A stretch of DNA of 38,268 nt from Spirochaetae bacterium HGW-Spirochaetae-4. Its GTDB lineage: Bacteria; Spirochaetota; Spirochaetia; Sphaerochaetales; Sphaerochaetaceae. The stretch's first letter is position 1. Each line of letters starts with the position of its first letter. This document shows positions 7,990-15,298 of this stretch, one piece after another. The notes under the pieces are model-generated. The model made no database searches. It worked only from the letters and a program-made list of their open reading frames with translations, and was not told the DNA's origin. The stretch lies in contig PGXU01000027.1 in the NCBI GenBank assembly GCA_002839335.1, positions 1-38,268 on the forward strand. The letters run 5' to 3'. The translations under genes and the position numbers were made by a program.

Positions 7990-8855
7990 AGAAAAGTAAT
8001 GAATTCTTACTACCGTCGATACTGTTTCTTGGTCCGACTTTGTTATTGGTGACTTTGTTCATTCTAATTCCCATTGTCATTGCATTTCGAACCAGCTTAC
8101 ACGCAACCACATATGCAAATATCGATGCATTCATCGGTTTCGAGCATTACAAATCGATCTTAGGATCATCCGATGGATGGATGGATATTTTTAATTCGGT
8201 CACCTATGTGATGTTTTCTCTGACGATTGTAGTACCATTAGGTATCTTGGTAGGAGTACTCTTGAATCGCAAGATCAGGGCAAGAACTCTTTTCAGAACC
8301 ATACTTATCATTCCTTGGGTATTGTCCCAAACCGTAACAGCCCTACTTTGGAAATGGGTACTCAACTCAAGTTTCGGACCCATTGCACTTTGGTGGCAAC
8401 AACTCACTGGTAGCACGATTGATTTTTTCAACTCGGAAATCGCTGCAAGAGTAACAGTAGTTTTCGCAAACGCTTGGAACACATACCCTATCATCGTTAT
8501 CATCACTTTAGCCGCATTACAAATCATTCCCGAGGAATTATTCGAAGCCGCAAAAGTAGACGGAGCCTCACGGCGAAGCACCTTCTGGCATATTACCCTG
8601 CCTTTACTCATCCCTGCTATCAGCACAATTGTAATTATGCAGAGCATCGAATACTTCAACATGGTAACACTGATATATGTTCTGACCGCTGGCGGACCAT
8701 TCAACGCGACAACCACATTGAGTGTCCGCGCATTTCGAACAGGATTCGACTTCTGGCATATAGGGCTCGGTTCGGCTTTCAGCTTCATTATCTTCATGGT
8801 TAACATCATCTTTAGCAGCTTCTACATTAGGGCATTGAAGGGGAAGAATGCATGA
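7986..8855 (+). CDS. Carbohydrate ABC transporter permease (first, MalF/UgpA-like)
   Basis: Inner-membrane permease of 289 residues with about six membrane helices. The EAA loop that docks the ATPase reads EAAKVDGASRRSTFWHITLPL near 186-206. It starts with GTG at 7986, inside the stop region of the IclR gene (four-base overlap), and its own stop overlaps the next permease by four bases. Both overlaps imply translational coupling. It should pair with the following permease to form the channel for the solute delivered by the protein encoded at 4323. No ATP-binding gene lies in the operon, so a shared MsmK/UgpC-type ATPase encoded elsewhere is expected from knowledge of this transporter family. 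Confidence 0.92.
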   Translation: MKKSNEFLLPSILFLGPTLLLVTLFILIPIVIAFRTSLHATTYANIDAFIGFEHYKSILGSSDGWMDIFNSVTYVMFSLTIVVPLGILVGVLLNRKIRARTLFRTILIIPWVLSQTVTALLWKWVLNSSFGPIALWWQQLTGSTIDFFNSEIAARVTVVFANAWNTYPIIVIITLAALQIIPEELFEAAKVDGASRRSTFWHITLPLLIPAISTIVIMQSIEYFNMVTLIYVLTAGGPFNATTTLSVRAFRTGFDFWHIGLGSAFSFIIFMVNIIFSSFYIRALKGKNA

Positions 8856-9700
8856 AACAAAGAAAATCTTTAGACTGGAACTTTACTGTGGAGGCTTCCA
8901 CCTATACCATACTCGCTATTGCTGTCATATTCACGAGTTTTCCTATCCTCTGGGGGTTGACCACCTCCTTCAAACCGCTTGATCAGATCAACGTATTCCC
9001 TCCCACACTATTTCCAAAACCAGTGGTATTCGATAGCTATATCAAGGTGCTCTTCAGATCAAACTTCAAGGTCTATCTTTTCAACAGTATCTTCATGACT
9101 GGGTTTACAGTTCTCGTATCTACCGCTTTGGCCTCACATGCTGGCTATGCACTCGCTAGGTTCAAAATTCCCCATCGGAAGAATATAATGTTTGCATTAC
9201 TCATGATGGGGATGGTGCCAATTGTTGCTCTTTTGATCCCTTTGTATCTTCTATCAGTCCAGACAGGCCTTTACAACACCCGTTTGGTAATATTATTGAT
9301 CTATGTTGCCTGGCGAACACCAATCATGACATGGATACTCTATGGGTTTTTCAGCCAAGCACCAATTGAGATTGAAGAGGCGGCACGGATCGATGGATGC
9401 ACCCCTGTGGCAACTTTTTACAAAATCATGCTTCCGATCTCCCAATCAGGTCTGGTGTCTAGTGCATTGCTATCGGCAGTATTCGTATGGAACGACTTCC
9501 TCATTGCATTCACCTTCACAACGAAGGAAAATCTGCGCATGGTCTCCGTAGGACTATACAACTACATCACACAGTACGGCATCATTTGGGGAGAACTCAT
9601 GGCAGCAGCTATTGTTTCCATTATCCCAATGATTGTCCTATTCATCCTTATGCAAAGAAAGTTCGTGAGTGGTCTCGCATCTGGTGCAGTAAAAGGATAA
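8852..9700 (+). CDS. Carbohydrate ABC transporter permease (second, MalG/UgpE-like)
   Basis: The partner permease, 282 residues, with a first membrane helix near 18-40, WGLTTSFKP typical of MalG-type subunits just after it, and the EAA loop EAARIDGCTPVATFYKIMLPI near 173-193. It starts at ATG 8852 in an ATGA overlap with the previous gene. It is the last gene of the operon; about 700 bases with no intact gene follow. No clear T-tailed terminator was found directly downstream. Family assignment is firm and substrate unknown. Confidence 0.92.
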   Translation: MKQRKSLDWNFTVEASTYTILAIAVIFTSFPILWGLTTSFKPLDQINVFPPTLFPKPVVFDSYIKVLFRSNFKVYLFNSIFMTGFTVLVSTALASHAGYALARFKIPHRKNIMFALLMMGMVPIVALLIPLYLLSVQTGLYNTRLVILLIYVAWRTPIMTWILYGFFSQAPIEIEEAARIDGCTPVATFYKIMLPISQSGLVSSALLSAVFVWNDFLIAFTFTTKENLRMVSVGLYNYITQYGIIWGELMAAAIVSIIPMIVLFILMQRKFVSGLASGAVKG

Positions 9701-10406
9701 TTGTATGTCAAGCGGATTCCATGGGTGACTAATCGGTCAGTTGGACCTATATATTTGCTCACATGAGAACGGTATGGAACAACCCAAGTCCAACATTGCA
9801 CTATAGAATCTTGAGTTTTCCGTGTTTTTATACTATAAAATCACTAAAAGCTGTTTAAATATTTCTGAGATGAAGAGATAGTTATATTGAGGCTGATTGT
9901 GATGGACCTCTATTATACTATAAATTCACCAGCGACACACATACTTAAAGCTATGTTATTTCATTCAAATAGAATAATTTAGTCCTACTGAAAGAGTTTG
10001 TAGTATAAAAGCGATTAAGAATCACGATAGAATAACAATTATCCTATCTCAAGGATTTCGATACAAGCGGTTAGTCATTGCGAAAATGCTACAAGCCTAT
10101 TGAATTTAGTGAGCGGATACTTCACAAGTGGCTGAATGTACGAAAATACCAGATAATTGTATGCAGCCAAGAACCGGCGTTGGGCAACAAGTTCATCGAT
10201 TTCAGTCTGCTAGCAGCGTGATGAATTTTTGGTGACGGGGGTGAAGACATTTTCTTGGACTCGACAAGGAGAAGGAAATGTATTCACCCCCCTGGGGTAT
10301 TTCTGCTGTATCAAAAACATTTGGGCAAATATTGCTGAGATCCAGGAAGTGATTCATTTCTGGTCTGATCAGATCTCATTACTTGATGGGAAGGGAGGTC
10401 CACTGC
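9701..10406. other. Long non-coding stretch between the ABC operon and the phage relic
   Basis: No intact gene is visible. The DNA is A/T-rich up to about 10070. A minus-strand frame from about 10207 to 10075 stays open for roughly 44 codons with protein-like content but has no start codon and matches no family I recognise; it may be a gene remnant or chance. The most striking structure is the inverted repeat at 10237-10291. The stretch ends at the ribosome-binding site of the portal relic. Confidence 0.4.
10237..10291. repeat. 16-bp inverted repeat with a 23-base loop
   Basis: The left arm GGGGGTGAAGACATTT (10237-10252) and right arm AAATGTATTCACCCCC (10276-10291) pair at 15 of 16 positions. 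The spacer contains AAGGAGAAGG. No T-run follows, so it is not a simple terminator. It could be the two ends of a collapsed mobile element, a phage-derived recognition site or a folded RNA. The function is unknown. Confidence 0.6.
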
Positions 10407-11222
10407 ATGTCAGACCGAACTTCTAAGATATCTACTTTGGATCGATTTATTTCCTACTTTTCTCCCACTTTCGGTATCAAGCGCATTCGTGCGAAAGCTG
10501 CGATTGATGCGTTCGCGTATGGTGGTGGAGGGTATACCGGAGCGAAAACTCGACATGGACTTTCCAATACGGTTTCCGTTGGTGATGATACCGATCATTC
10601 GTTATCAAAACTCCGATCGTATTCCCGATCGCTGGTTACCTATACCACCATTGGTGCTGGGGCTGTGTTCCTCAACGCTTCCAATACCATTGGCAGCGGA
10701 TTGAAGATGCAGCCTTCCATCGTGGAAGGCTTGGTTCCTCTATCGAAGAAACAGATAGAGGCATTGCAAACCCAGATCAAGCAACGTTGGAAACTATGGG
10801 CTGAGAGTACCGATTGTGATTACAATGGACAGTTTACCTTCAATCAGCTTCAGTTTCTCATTTACCTGAGCAAGTGGAGAAATGCATTCTTGTGGTATAC
10901 CCCGCGACGTTCCCGGGAGTATAGGGCCAGGCCATTTCTAGCACCGGTGACCGAGACGATCAAGAAGTTGGATCTGCACTTTGAAAGTGAGATTACAGCC
11001 TATGAGGTCAACTCACTGTTCGGCTTATTCATCAAGACACTTTCTGGTGATACTTCGACGATCCTAGATAAGACTCCGATCACACGCAATCCAGAAAGTC
11101 CTGTGTTAGACATTCCCGATTACTCGTTGGAACCGGGAGTGGCGCTACAGGGAATTCCTCCAACGAGGTTCTTGCGGAAATCCTCCCTGGCACCCCGTTT
11201 CCACATAACCCATCACAGATAG
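10407..11222 (+). pseudogene. Decayed phage portal protein gene (lambda-type)
   Basis: The frame encodes 271 residues resembling the portal protein of lambda-like tailed phages, the ring at the capsid vertex through which DNA passes. Family-like features are the N-terminal LDRFISYFSPTFGIKRIRAKAAIDA, SLSKLRSYSRSLV, GSGLKMQPSI, KQRWKLWAESTDCDYNGQFTF and later FLAPVTETIKKLDLHFESEI. Normal portals are about 500 residues. Roughly a hundred or more residues seem missing between the WRNAFLWY and ARPFLAP segments, and the end runs into a dispersed repeat. GGAGG precedes ATG 10407. No other capsid, terminase or integrase gene is nearby, so this is a stranded prophage relic. The start and first half are well preserved, so decay may be fairly recent. 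Confidence 0.72.
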
Positions 11223-11250
11223 CCCTGAAGTTCGTTCTCCTGGTTGAATG
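11190..11250 (+). repeat. Dispersed intergenic repeat, copy 1
   Basis: The segment containing GTTTCCACATAACCCATCAC and ending near GGTTGAATG is closely similar to 35355-35411 and more loosely to 27900-27952. This copy lacks the left part seen in the other two. It forms the end of the open frame of the portal relic, so the relic was probably cut at this point. Confidence 0.6.
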
Positions 11251-11306
11251 CGGAGTTGCTTGCTGGTCCTGCTCAATAGATGTGAATAATAGAGTGGCTG
11301 GCTGGG

Positions 11307-11954
11307 TTACTTTTTGCTGAACATAAACTCGAGGGCAGCAACCTTGCTGTTATGGATATGGTCATGCAGCACAGCCTTAGCTTTTTGCTCATCACGGACA
11401 AAGAGAGCGTCAATGATCGCAAGGTGTTCGGCCCGGATCTGTTCCAGACGTTGCTTTTGGGGAAACGGGAAGGATGAGTTGCGGATGATCAAGGTGAAAA
11501 GTTGGTTTAGAATGGCTTGCAAGCGAGGTCGATTGCTGCAGGTAGCAATATAGGAGTGAAGATCGTGGTCGACCTTGGCGATTTGAGCGAGGTCGGAATC
11601 CTTGTCGATCGATTTAACCTTGTTTTTCAAATTGGTGAGTTCCTGCAGTTTGATGTTTGGTAATGCTGATTCAAGGGCGAGAAGTTCCATGGCGTCACGG
11701 ATATCGTACATTTCTTCGACATCGTCACAGGAAAGGCCTACGACTTCGGCCCCTTTGTTTGTGGTGAGGGTTACAAGGCGCAAGGCGGCCAATTGGAGTA
11801 GAATATCCCGAATTGGGGTACGGCTCAGGTTGAATTCTTCAGCAAACATTTGCTCGGTAAGCCTATCTCCAGGAGCATACCCACCGTTCATGATTCGATC
11901 AAAGAGAATCTGAAAAACTTCGTCTTTTGAATATTTTTTATTTTTATTTATCAT
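11307..11954 (-). CDS. GntR family regulator, FadR-type (FCD domain)
   Basis: A regulator of 215 residues. The N-terminal winged helix spans about 1-70, with GGYAPGDRLTEQMFAEEFNLSRTPIRDILLQL as the DNA-reading part. An all-helical FCD ligand domain follows, with the metal- or acid-binding Asp and His residues expected in VDHDLHSYIA and in HDHIHNSK near the end. I chose ATG 11954; the longer frame would begin with TTG and read through the palindrome AATTGTATGCAATA, which lies directly upstream of this ATG. There is no obvious ribosome-binding site. The same palindrome recurs between the racemase gene and the TRAP operon, so it probably represses itself and that cluster until a sugar acid binds. 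Confidence 0.9.
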   Translation of the reverse strand: MINKNKKYSKDEVFQILFDRIMNGGYAPGDRLTEQMFAEEFNLSRTPIRDILLQLAALRLVTLTTNKGAEVVGLSCDDVEEMYDIRDAMELLALESALPNIKLQELTNLKNKVKSIDKDSDLAQIAKVDHDLHSYIATCSNRPRLQAILNQLFTLIIRNSSFPFPQKQRLEQIRAEHLAIIDALFVRDEQKAKAVLHDHIHNSKVAALEFMFSKK

Positions 11955-11968
11955 AATTGTATGCAATA
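11955..11968. promoter_or_regulatory. Candidate GntR operator next to its own start codon
   Basis: AATTGTATGCAATA contains the near-palindrome ATTG-TATG-CAAT. An identical 14-mer occurs at 13563-13576. FadR-type GntR proteins commonly bind sites of the TTGTATnCAA kind. Here it abuts the regulator start codon, a position that fits autorepression. Binding is inferred. Confidence 0.6.
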
Positions 11969-12069
11969 TATCAAGGATTATGGACAATGTGCAATGATTT
12001 TATGAAAAAAAACAGCACATATAATTAAAAATTTATCGAATGAACCCAACTATAAATAATTGGTGACGC

Positions 12070-13365
12070 TCACTTTCCCCTTTTTTGGAAATAGAGCTCA
12101 GCAGACCGGACTATCGAGATGCTAGCTTGAGGGTTGATCGTGAGCACATGGTCTATAGCTGTCTGGATGGAAGGGTGCACAATTATTCCGGCTGCTTCCA
12201 TGGGTCCATGCTCGATTCCGGGAGATACTATGTGGAGGGTGAGCCGCCTACGGATACGTTTCATCATGGCTGCTGGTGCTAAGGGCAATGGATCGGCTGG
12301 CATGGGTTCCTCGCCGCGAAGAATGGCTTTTATACGGTCAATATTGTCGTCACGACCGATCAGGACGGGATACATCTCGTGCACGCCGACGCCTTCGGGA
12401 CAGGGGGTAACCAGGATTACATGGCCACCATCCTTAACCATGGATTCGGCGCAGTAGAAGCCTTTTCCCGCTTGCCAGAAGTCGTGGTCGTGGGGATAGG
12501 AGACGGCAATGGCAACATCGCTCTGGGTATCGTATTCCACGAGATAGGCATCGTGGGCTTTGAGGACTCCAGCCCTGTGGGCTTGCTTGAAATGGCCAGC
12601 GACCACATCATAGACTTCTTCGTTTGGAGTGAGAATCGTATTAACGATAAAGTCTAGTCCCACTATATCCACCCAAGCCTCCATCCGGTCGCGTACGGAG
12701 GTCTCATCCATGCCGGTGAGGTTGGCTTCGGTAAGGCCATGGGTGAAATGGAACTGGGTGACAGTGGTTTTACCTGCTACGCCCGGATAGATGATCTTGC
12801 CGCCACCGGACCAGCCCACCGCGCCATGAGGGACGATGCTCCCAATGCCGATTTTAACATCGGCGGAAGCCACCACTTCGTCTATGAATATCTCCACCCC
12901 ATCGGCCGAGGTACCAATACTTCGCAGGTGCGTAGGTTCATCGAAGTGCGATTGGGTGACGTTGTAGGTATTGAAGGCCTCGAGTCCAATCTTGTGGATG
13001 ATCTCCGAATCGGTCATTTTGCGGTGGCTGCCCAAGGCCATGACGATGGTGATTTCAGAAGGAACCACACCGGTGAGGAGGATTTCACGAATCACCACGG
13101 GGAGGATTCTGGCAGCTGGGGTTGGACGGGTGAGGTCGTCGACAATGATCGCAATGCGGTGCTTGCCTGATACGATATTCGCAAGTTGCCGGGTTCCGAT
13201 TGGGTTGCGGATCGCGTGTTCTATACTGGTGTCTAGGTCTCGAACCGGGACCACCTGGGGAAGATCATAGACATGGTGCAATGAGGTGGTTGGCACCACA
13301 CATTCCGATAAAACCGTATCGCTATACGGTAGTGGTATCCGGGTTGTCGTTGCCTTGCTGTCCAT
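12070..13365 (-). CDS. larA: LarA-family nickel-pincer racemase/epimerase
   Basis: A 431-residue member of the lactate racemase family, whose known enzymes racemise or epimerise alpha-hydroxyacids with a nickel-pincer nucleotide. IVDDLTRPTP lies at 74-83. The four residues known to matter in Lactiplantibacillus LarA (His108, His174, Lys184, His200) have counterparts at His114, His180, Lys190 and His206, a constant shift of six, so the active site looks intact. AGGGAG precedes the ATG at 13365. It is divergent from the TRAP operon and downstream of the GntR gene in orientation. No larB, larC or larE cofactor genes lie in the window. Substrate could be lactate or a sugar acid such as gluconate, since homologues of both kinds exist. 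Confidence 0.85.
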   Translation of the reverse strand: MDSKATTTRIPLPYSDTVLSECVVPTTSLHHVYDLPQVVPVRDLDTSIEHAIRNPIGTRQLANIVSGKHRIAIIVDDLTRPTPAARILPVVIREILLTGVVPSEITIVMALGSHRKMTDSEIIHKIGLEAFNTYNVTQSHFDEPTHLRSIGTSADGVEIFIDEVVASADVKIGIGSIVPHGAVGWSGGGKIIYPGVAGKTTVTQFHFTHGLTEANLTGMDETSVRDRMEAWVDIVGLDFIVNTILTPNEEVYDVVAGHFKQAHRAGVLKAHDAYLVEYDTQSDVAIAVSYPHDHDFWQAGKGFYCAESMVKDGGHVILVTPCPEGVGVHEMYPVLIGRDDNIDRIKAILRGEEPMPADPLPLAPAAMMKRIRRRLTLHIVSPGIEHGPMEAAGIIVHPSIQTAIDHVLTINPQASISIVRSAELYFQKRGK

Positions 13366-13562
13366 GGTGTTTCTCCCTGAAATCCTATTTTACCAAGGAG
13401 TATAGGGCCCTCGTGTTATCGGTGTCAACAAGTGTTTCTTGTTCTTTATGGATATTTAACACTTGAAAAATAATAGTCTATGTAAATTAAAATATTACAA
13501 TATAAATAAAAACAAGTGGAACTAACATTTTTCCTACTGGTATGTATCAAACTGTAATCATC

Positions 13563-13576
13563 GAATTGTATGCAAT
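13563..13576. promoter_or_regulatory. Candidate GntR operator upstream of larA and dctP
   Basis: AATTGTATGCAATA is identical to the site touching the GntR gene start at 11955-11968. It lies about 56 bases before the -35 box of the TRAP promoter and about 200 bases before larA, so one site could serve both directions. Regulation is inferred from the shared sequence. Confidence 0.6.
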
Positions 13577-13631
13577 AAATTTAAAATAAAATACAATAAG
13601 GTGTTTTATTTGTTGAATTTTAATTTTATAT

Positions 13632-13661
13632 TTGACAAATCAGCAAACTTGAAAATACAAT
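13632..13661 (+). promoter_or_regulatory. Sigma-70 promoter of the TRAP/amino-sugar operon
   Basis: TTGACA at 13632-13637 and TACAAT at 13656-13661 are 18 bases apart. A start near 13668 would leave a short leader before ATG 13694, which is preceded by GGAGG. Confidence 0.65.
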
Positions 13662-13693
13662 AAAGCATAAGAAACTAAAAATGGAGGTTCTTT

Positions 13694-14704
13694 ATGAAGA
13701 GAGTTGTATTCAATGTAGCGCTTATCCTATTGCTCTCGTGTTCCATGCTGTTCGCAGCGGGTGGAACCGAAACAGCCAAGAAGCAAGAGATTGTTCTTAC
13801 TGTCGCGCACGTGGCGATCGAAGGGCAATACCACCCCTACAACGAAGGGCTGAAGAAGATGCAGGAAGTGCTCGACGAGAAGACTGGCGGTCAGGTGAAG
13901 CTGAAGATCTACGCTGGCGGTTCCTTGTCGAACGATGAGAAAGAGATGTTGAACATGATCAACGCGGATTCGCTGGATATCGCGATTGTAGCGCCCAGTC
14001 CCTTGGCGACCTTTACACCGATTATCAGTATTCTCGGGCTTCCCTATGTATTCAAGTCATTGGATCATGCCGAAGCCATCATGGCCGGTGAGGTTGGAGA
14101 TGTGATGCGGGCCAAGATGATTGAATCGAACTTCTATCCACTTTCCTGGTGGATCGGAAAGGGGTTCAGAAGCGTGAACAGCGCCAGCAAGCCGGTAGTC
14201 ACACCCGCTGACCTCAAGGGGCAGAAGATCCGTGTGATGCAGGATCCTGCCTATATCGATGCGTTCAATGCCTTCGGCGCCAATCCTGTTCCCATCGCAT
14301 GGGGCGAATTGCACACCGCACTGCAGACCAAGACCGTCAATGCCCACGAGAACGATCCTCCGGTCATCAATGAATATGGATTCATTGAATTTGCGAAGTA
14401 TTTCTCACTTACCGAACACTCCCTCATGCCGATTGTCGTGGTGATGAAGGCCAGTAAACTTGAGGCTATGGACCCAGCTATCAAGCAAGCAATTCTCGAA
14501 GCTGCGGATGCCGCTCGCGGTGTGTCGCGCAAAGTTGCCGATGATCAGGTCGCCAAGGCTTATGCCGGAATCGAGAGTCAGGGTGGAATCGTCAATAAGG
14601 TTGATAAAGATGCGTTCTTCGCATTGGCGAAACCAGTTGTCGAAGCTTATAAGACCAAGTTCGGAGCAGAAGGCGCACGGTTGATTGATCTCATGCTGAA
14701 GTAA
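13694..14704 (+). CDS. TRAP transporter solute-binding protein (DctP family)
   Basis: Periplasmic binding subunit of a TRAP importer, 336 residues. Residues 1-21 are a signal peptide ending in MLFAAGGTE. The family pattern is clear: KLKIYAGGSLSND near 74-86, FRSVNSASKPVVTPADLKGQKIRVMQ near 157-180 with the arginine that usually holds a substrate carboxylate, and KTVNAHENDPP in place of the usual VDGQENP. A carboxylated ligand is therefore likely. It is the first gene after the promoter. A stable hairpin at 14727-14759 separates it from the membrane subunits, which could raise its mRNA level relative to theirs. Confidence 0.92.
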   Translation: MKRVVFNVALILLLSCSMLFAAGGTETAKKQEIVLTVAHVAIEGQYHPYNEGLKKMQEVLDEKTGGQVKLKIYAGGSLSNDEKEMLNMINADSLDIAIVAPSPLATFTPIISILGLPYVFKSLDHAEAIMAGEVGDVMRAKMIESNFYPLSWWIGKGFRSVNSASKPVVTPADLKGQKIRVMQDPAYIDAFNAFGANPVPIAWGELHTALQTKTVNAHENDPPVINEYGFIEFAKYFSLTEHSLMPIVVVMKASKLEAMDPAIKQAILEAADAARGVSRKVADDQVAKAYAGIESQGGIVNKVDKDAFFALAKPVVEAYKTKFGAEGARLIDLMLK

Positions 14705-14726
14705 TTCCCATCTGTACTTGATTTGG

Positions 14727-14759
14727 ATGACGGTTAGTCGGTTTGCGCCTAGCCGTCAT
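14727..14759 (+). other. RNA stem-loop between binding-protein and permease genes
   Basis: ATGACGGTTAG (14727-14737) pairs with CTAGCCGTCAT (14749-14759) over 11 bp with one G-U pair and an 11-base loop. No T-run follows. In importer operons such hairpins often protect the upstream binding-protein mRNA, allowing more binding protein than permease; that role is inferred here. Confidence 0.6.
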
Positions 14760-14799
14760 GTGAGACCTTCCAGTAAGAACGTCATGAGGAACTACCTGT

Positions 14800-15297
14800 A
14801 TGTTGAATGAAATCGAAAAAGCGCTTGTTGTATTTGAGAAATGGATGATGTTGGTCGCTACTTGTTTGATCGTGATTGCGGTATCGATGCAGGTGTTCTT
14901 CAGGTATGTGATTCCAGTGTCGGTACCATGGACAGAGGAACTATCGATTATCTCGTTCATTTTCGTGGTCGTCTATGGATCCGCGCTTGCGGTACGCTAT
15001 GACCGACATCTGGGTATCGCAAACATCGTGAATAAGCTCAAGCCAAAAACGTACATCGTCGTCTGGTATGTGAAGAAGATCCTGGTGGTTCTTTTTGTGG
15101 TGCAGGTGCTGATTTTCCGTGCCTTCCCGATTGTCATGCAGGGACTGAGTAATACATACACAATCATCCAGGTCCAGACGTTCTTCGTGCTGGTACAGAT
15201 ACCGATCGCCGCGGCGCTGATGGTGTTCCACCTGGTGTGTTCGATGATTCGCAAGGATTATAAAACTGAGCTCGCCGCTCTTGGGCATGGAGGCTGA
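14800..15297 (+). CDS. TRAP transporter small permease (DctQ family)
   Basis: Small membrane subunit, 165 residues, with four hydrophobic helices. Family features are an N-terminal KALVVFEKWMMLVATCLIV, FFRYVIPVSVPWTEELSIISFIFVVVYGSALAVRYDRHLGI near 37-76 (the VPWTEE segment is characteristic), and a final helix before a basic tail. ATG 14800 follows GAGGA. Its stop ends one base before the start of the large permease, so the two are translationally coupled. Confidence 0.9.
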   Translation: MLNEIEKALVVFEKWMMLVATCLIVIAVSMQVFFRYVIPVSVPWTEELSIISFIFVVVYGSALAVRYDRHLGIANIVNKLKPKTYIVVWYVKKILVVLFVVQVLIFRAFPIVMQGLSNTYTIIQVQTFFVLVQIPIAAALMVFHLVCSMIRKDYKTELAALGHGG

Positions 15298-15298
15298 T

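Larger units (their letters stand above)
13366..13693. other. Divergent control region between larA and the TRAP operon
   Basis: An A/T-rich stretch of 328 bases without a gene. It holds the GntR-type site at 13563-13576, a sigma-70 promoter for the plus operon at 13632-13661, and an 8-bp inverted repeat CAAGTGTT (13429-13436) / AACACTTG (13458-13465) nearer larA. The motif AAAATACAATAA occurs twice, at about 13589 and 13652; the second copy overlaps the -10 box. Confidence 0.6.

Noticed and set aside
8204-8809. A 201-codon minus-strand open frame across the first ABC permease
   Set aside because: It mirrors a clearly real permease gene, has no family features, and lacks its own ribosome-binding context.
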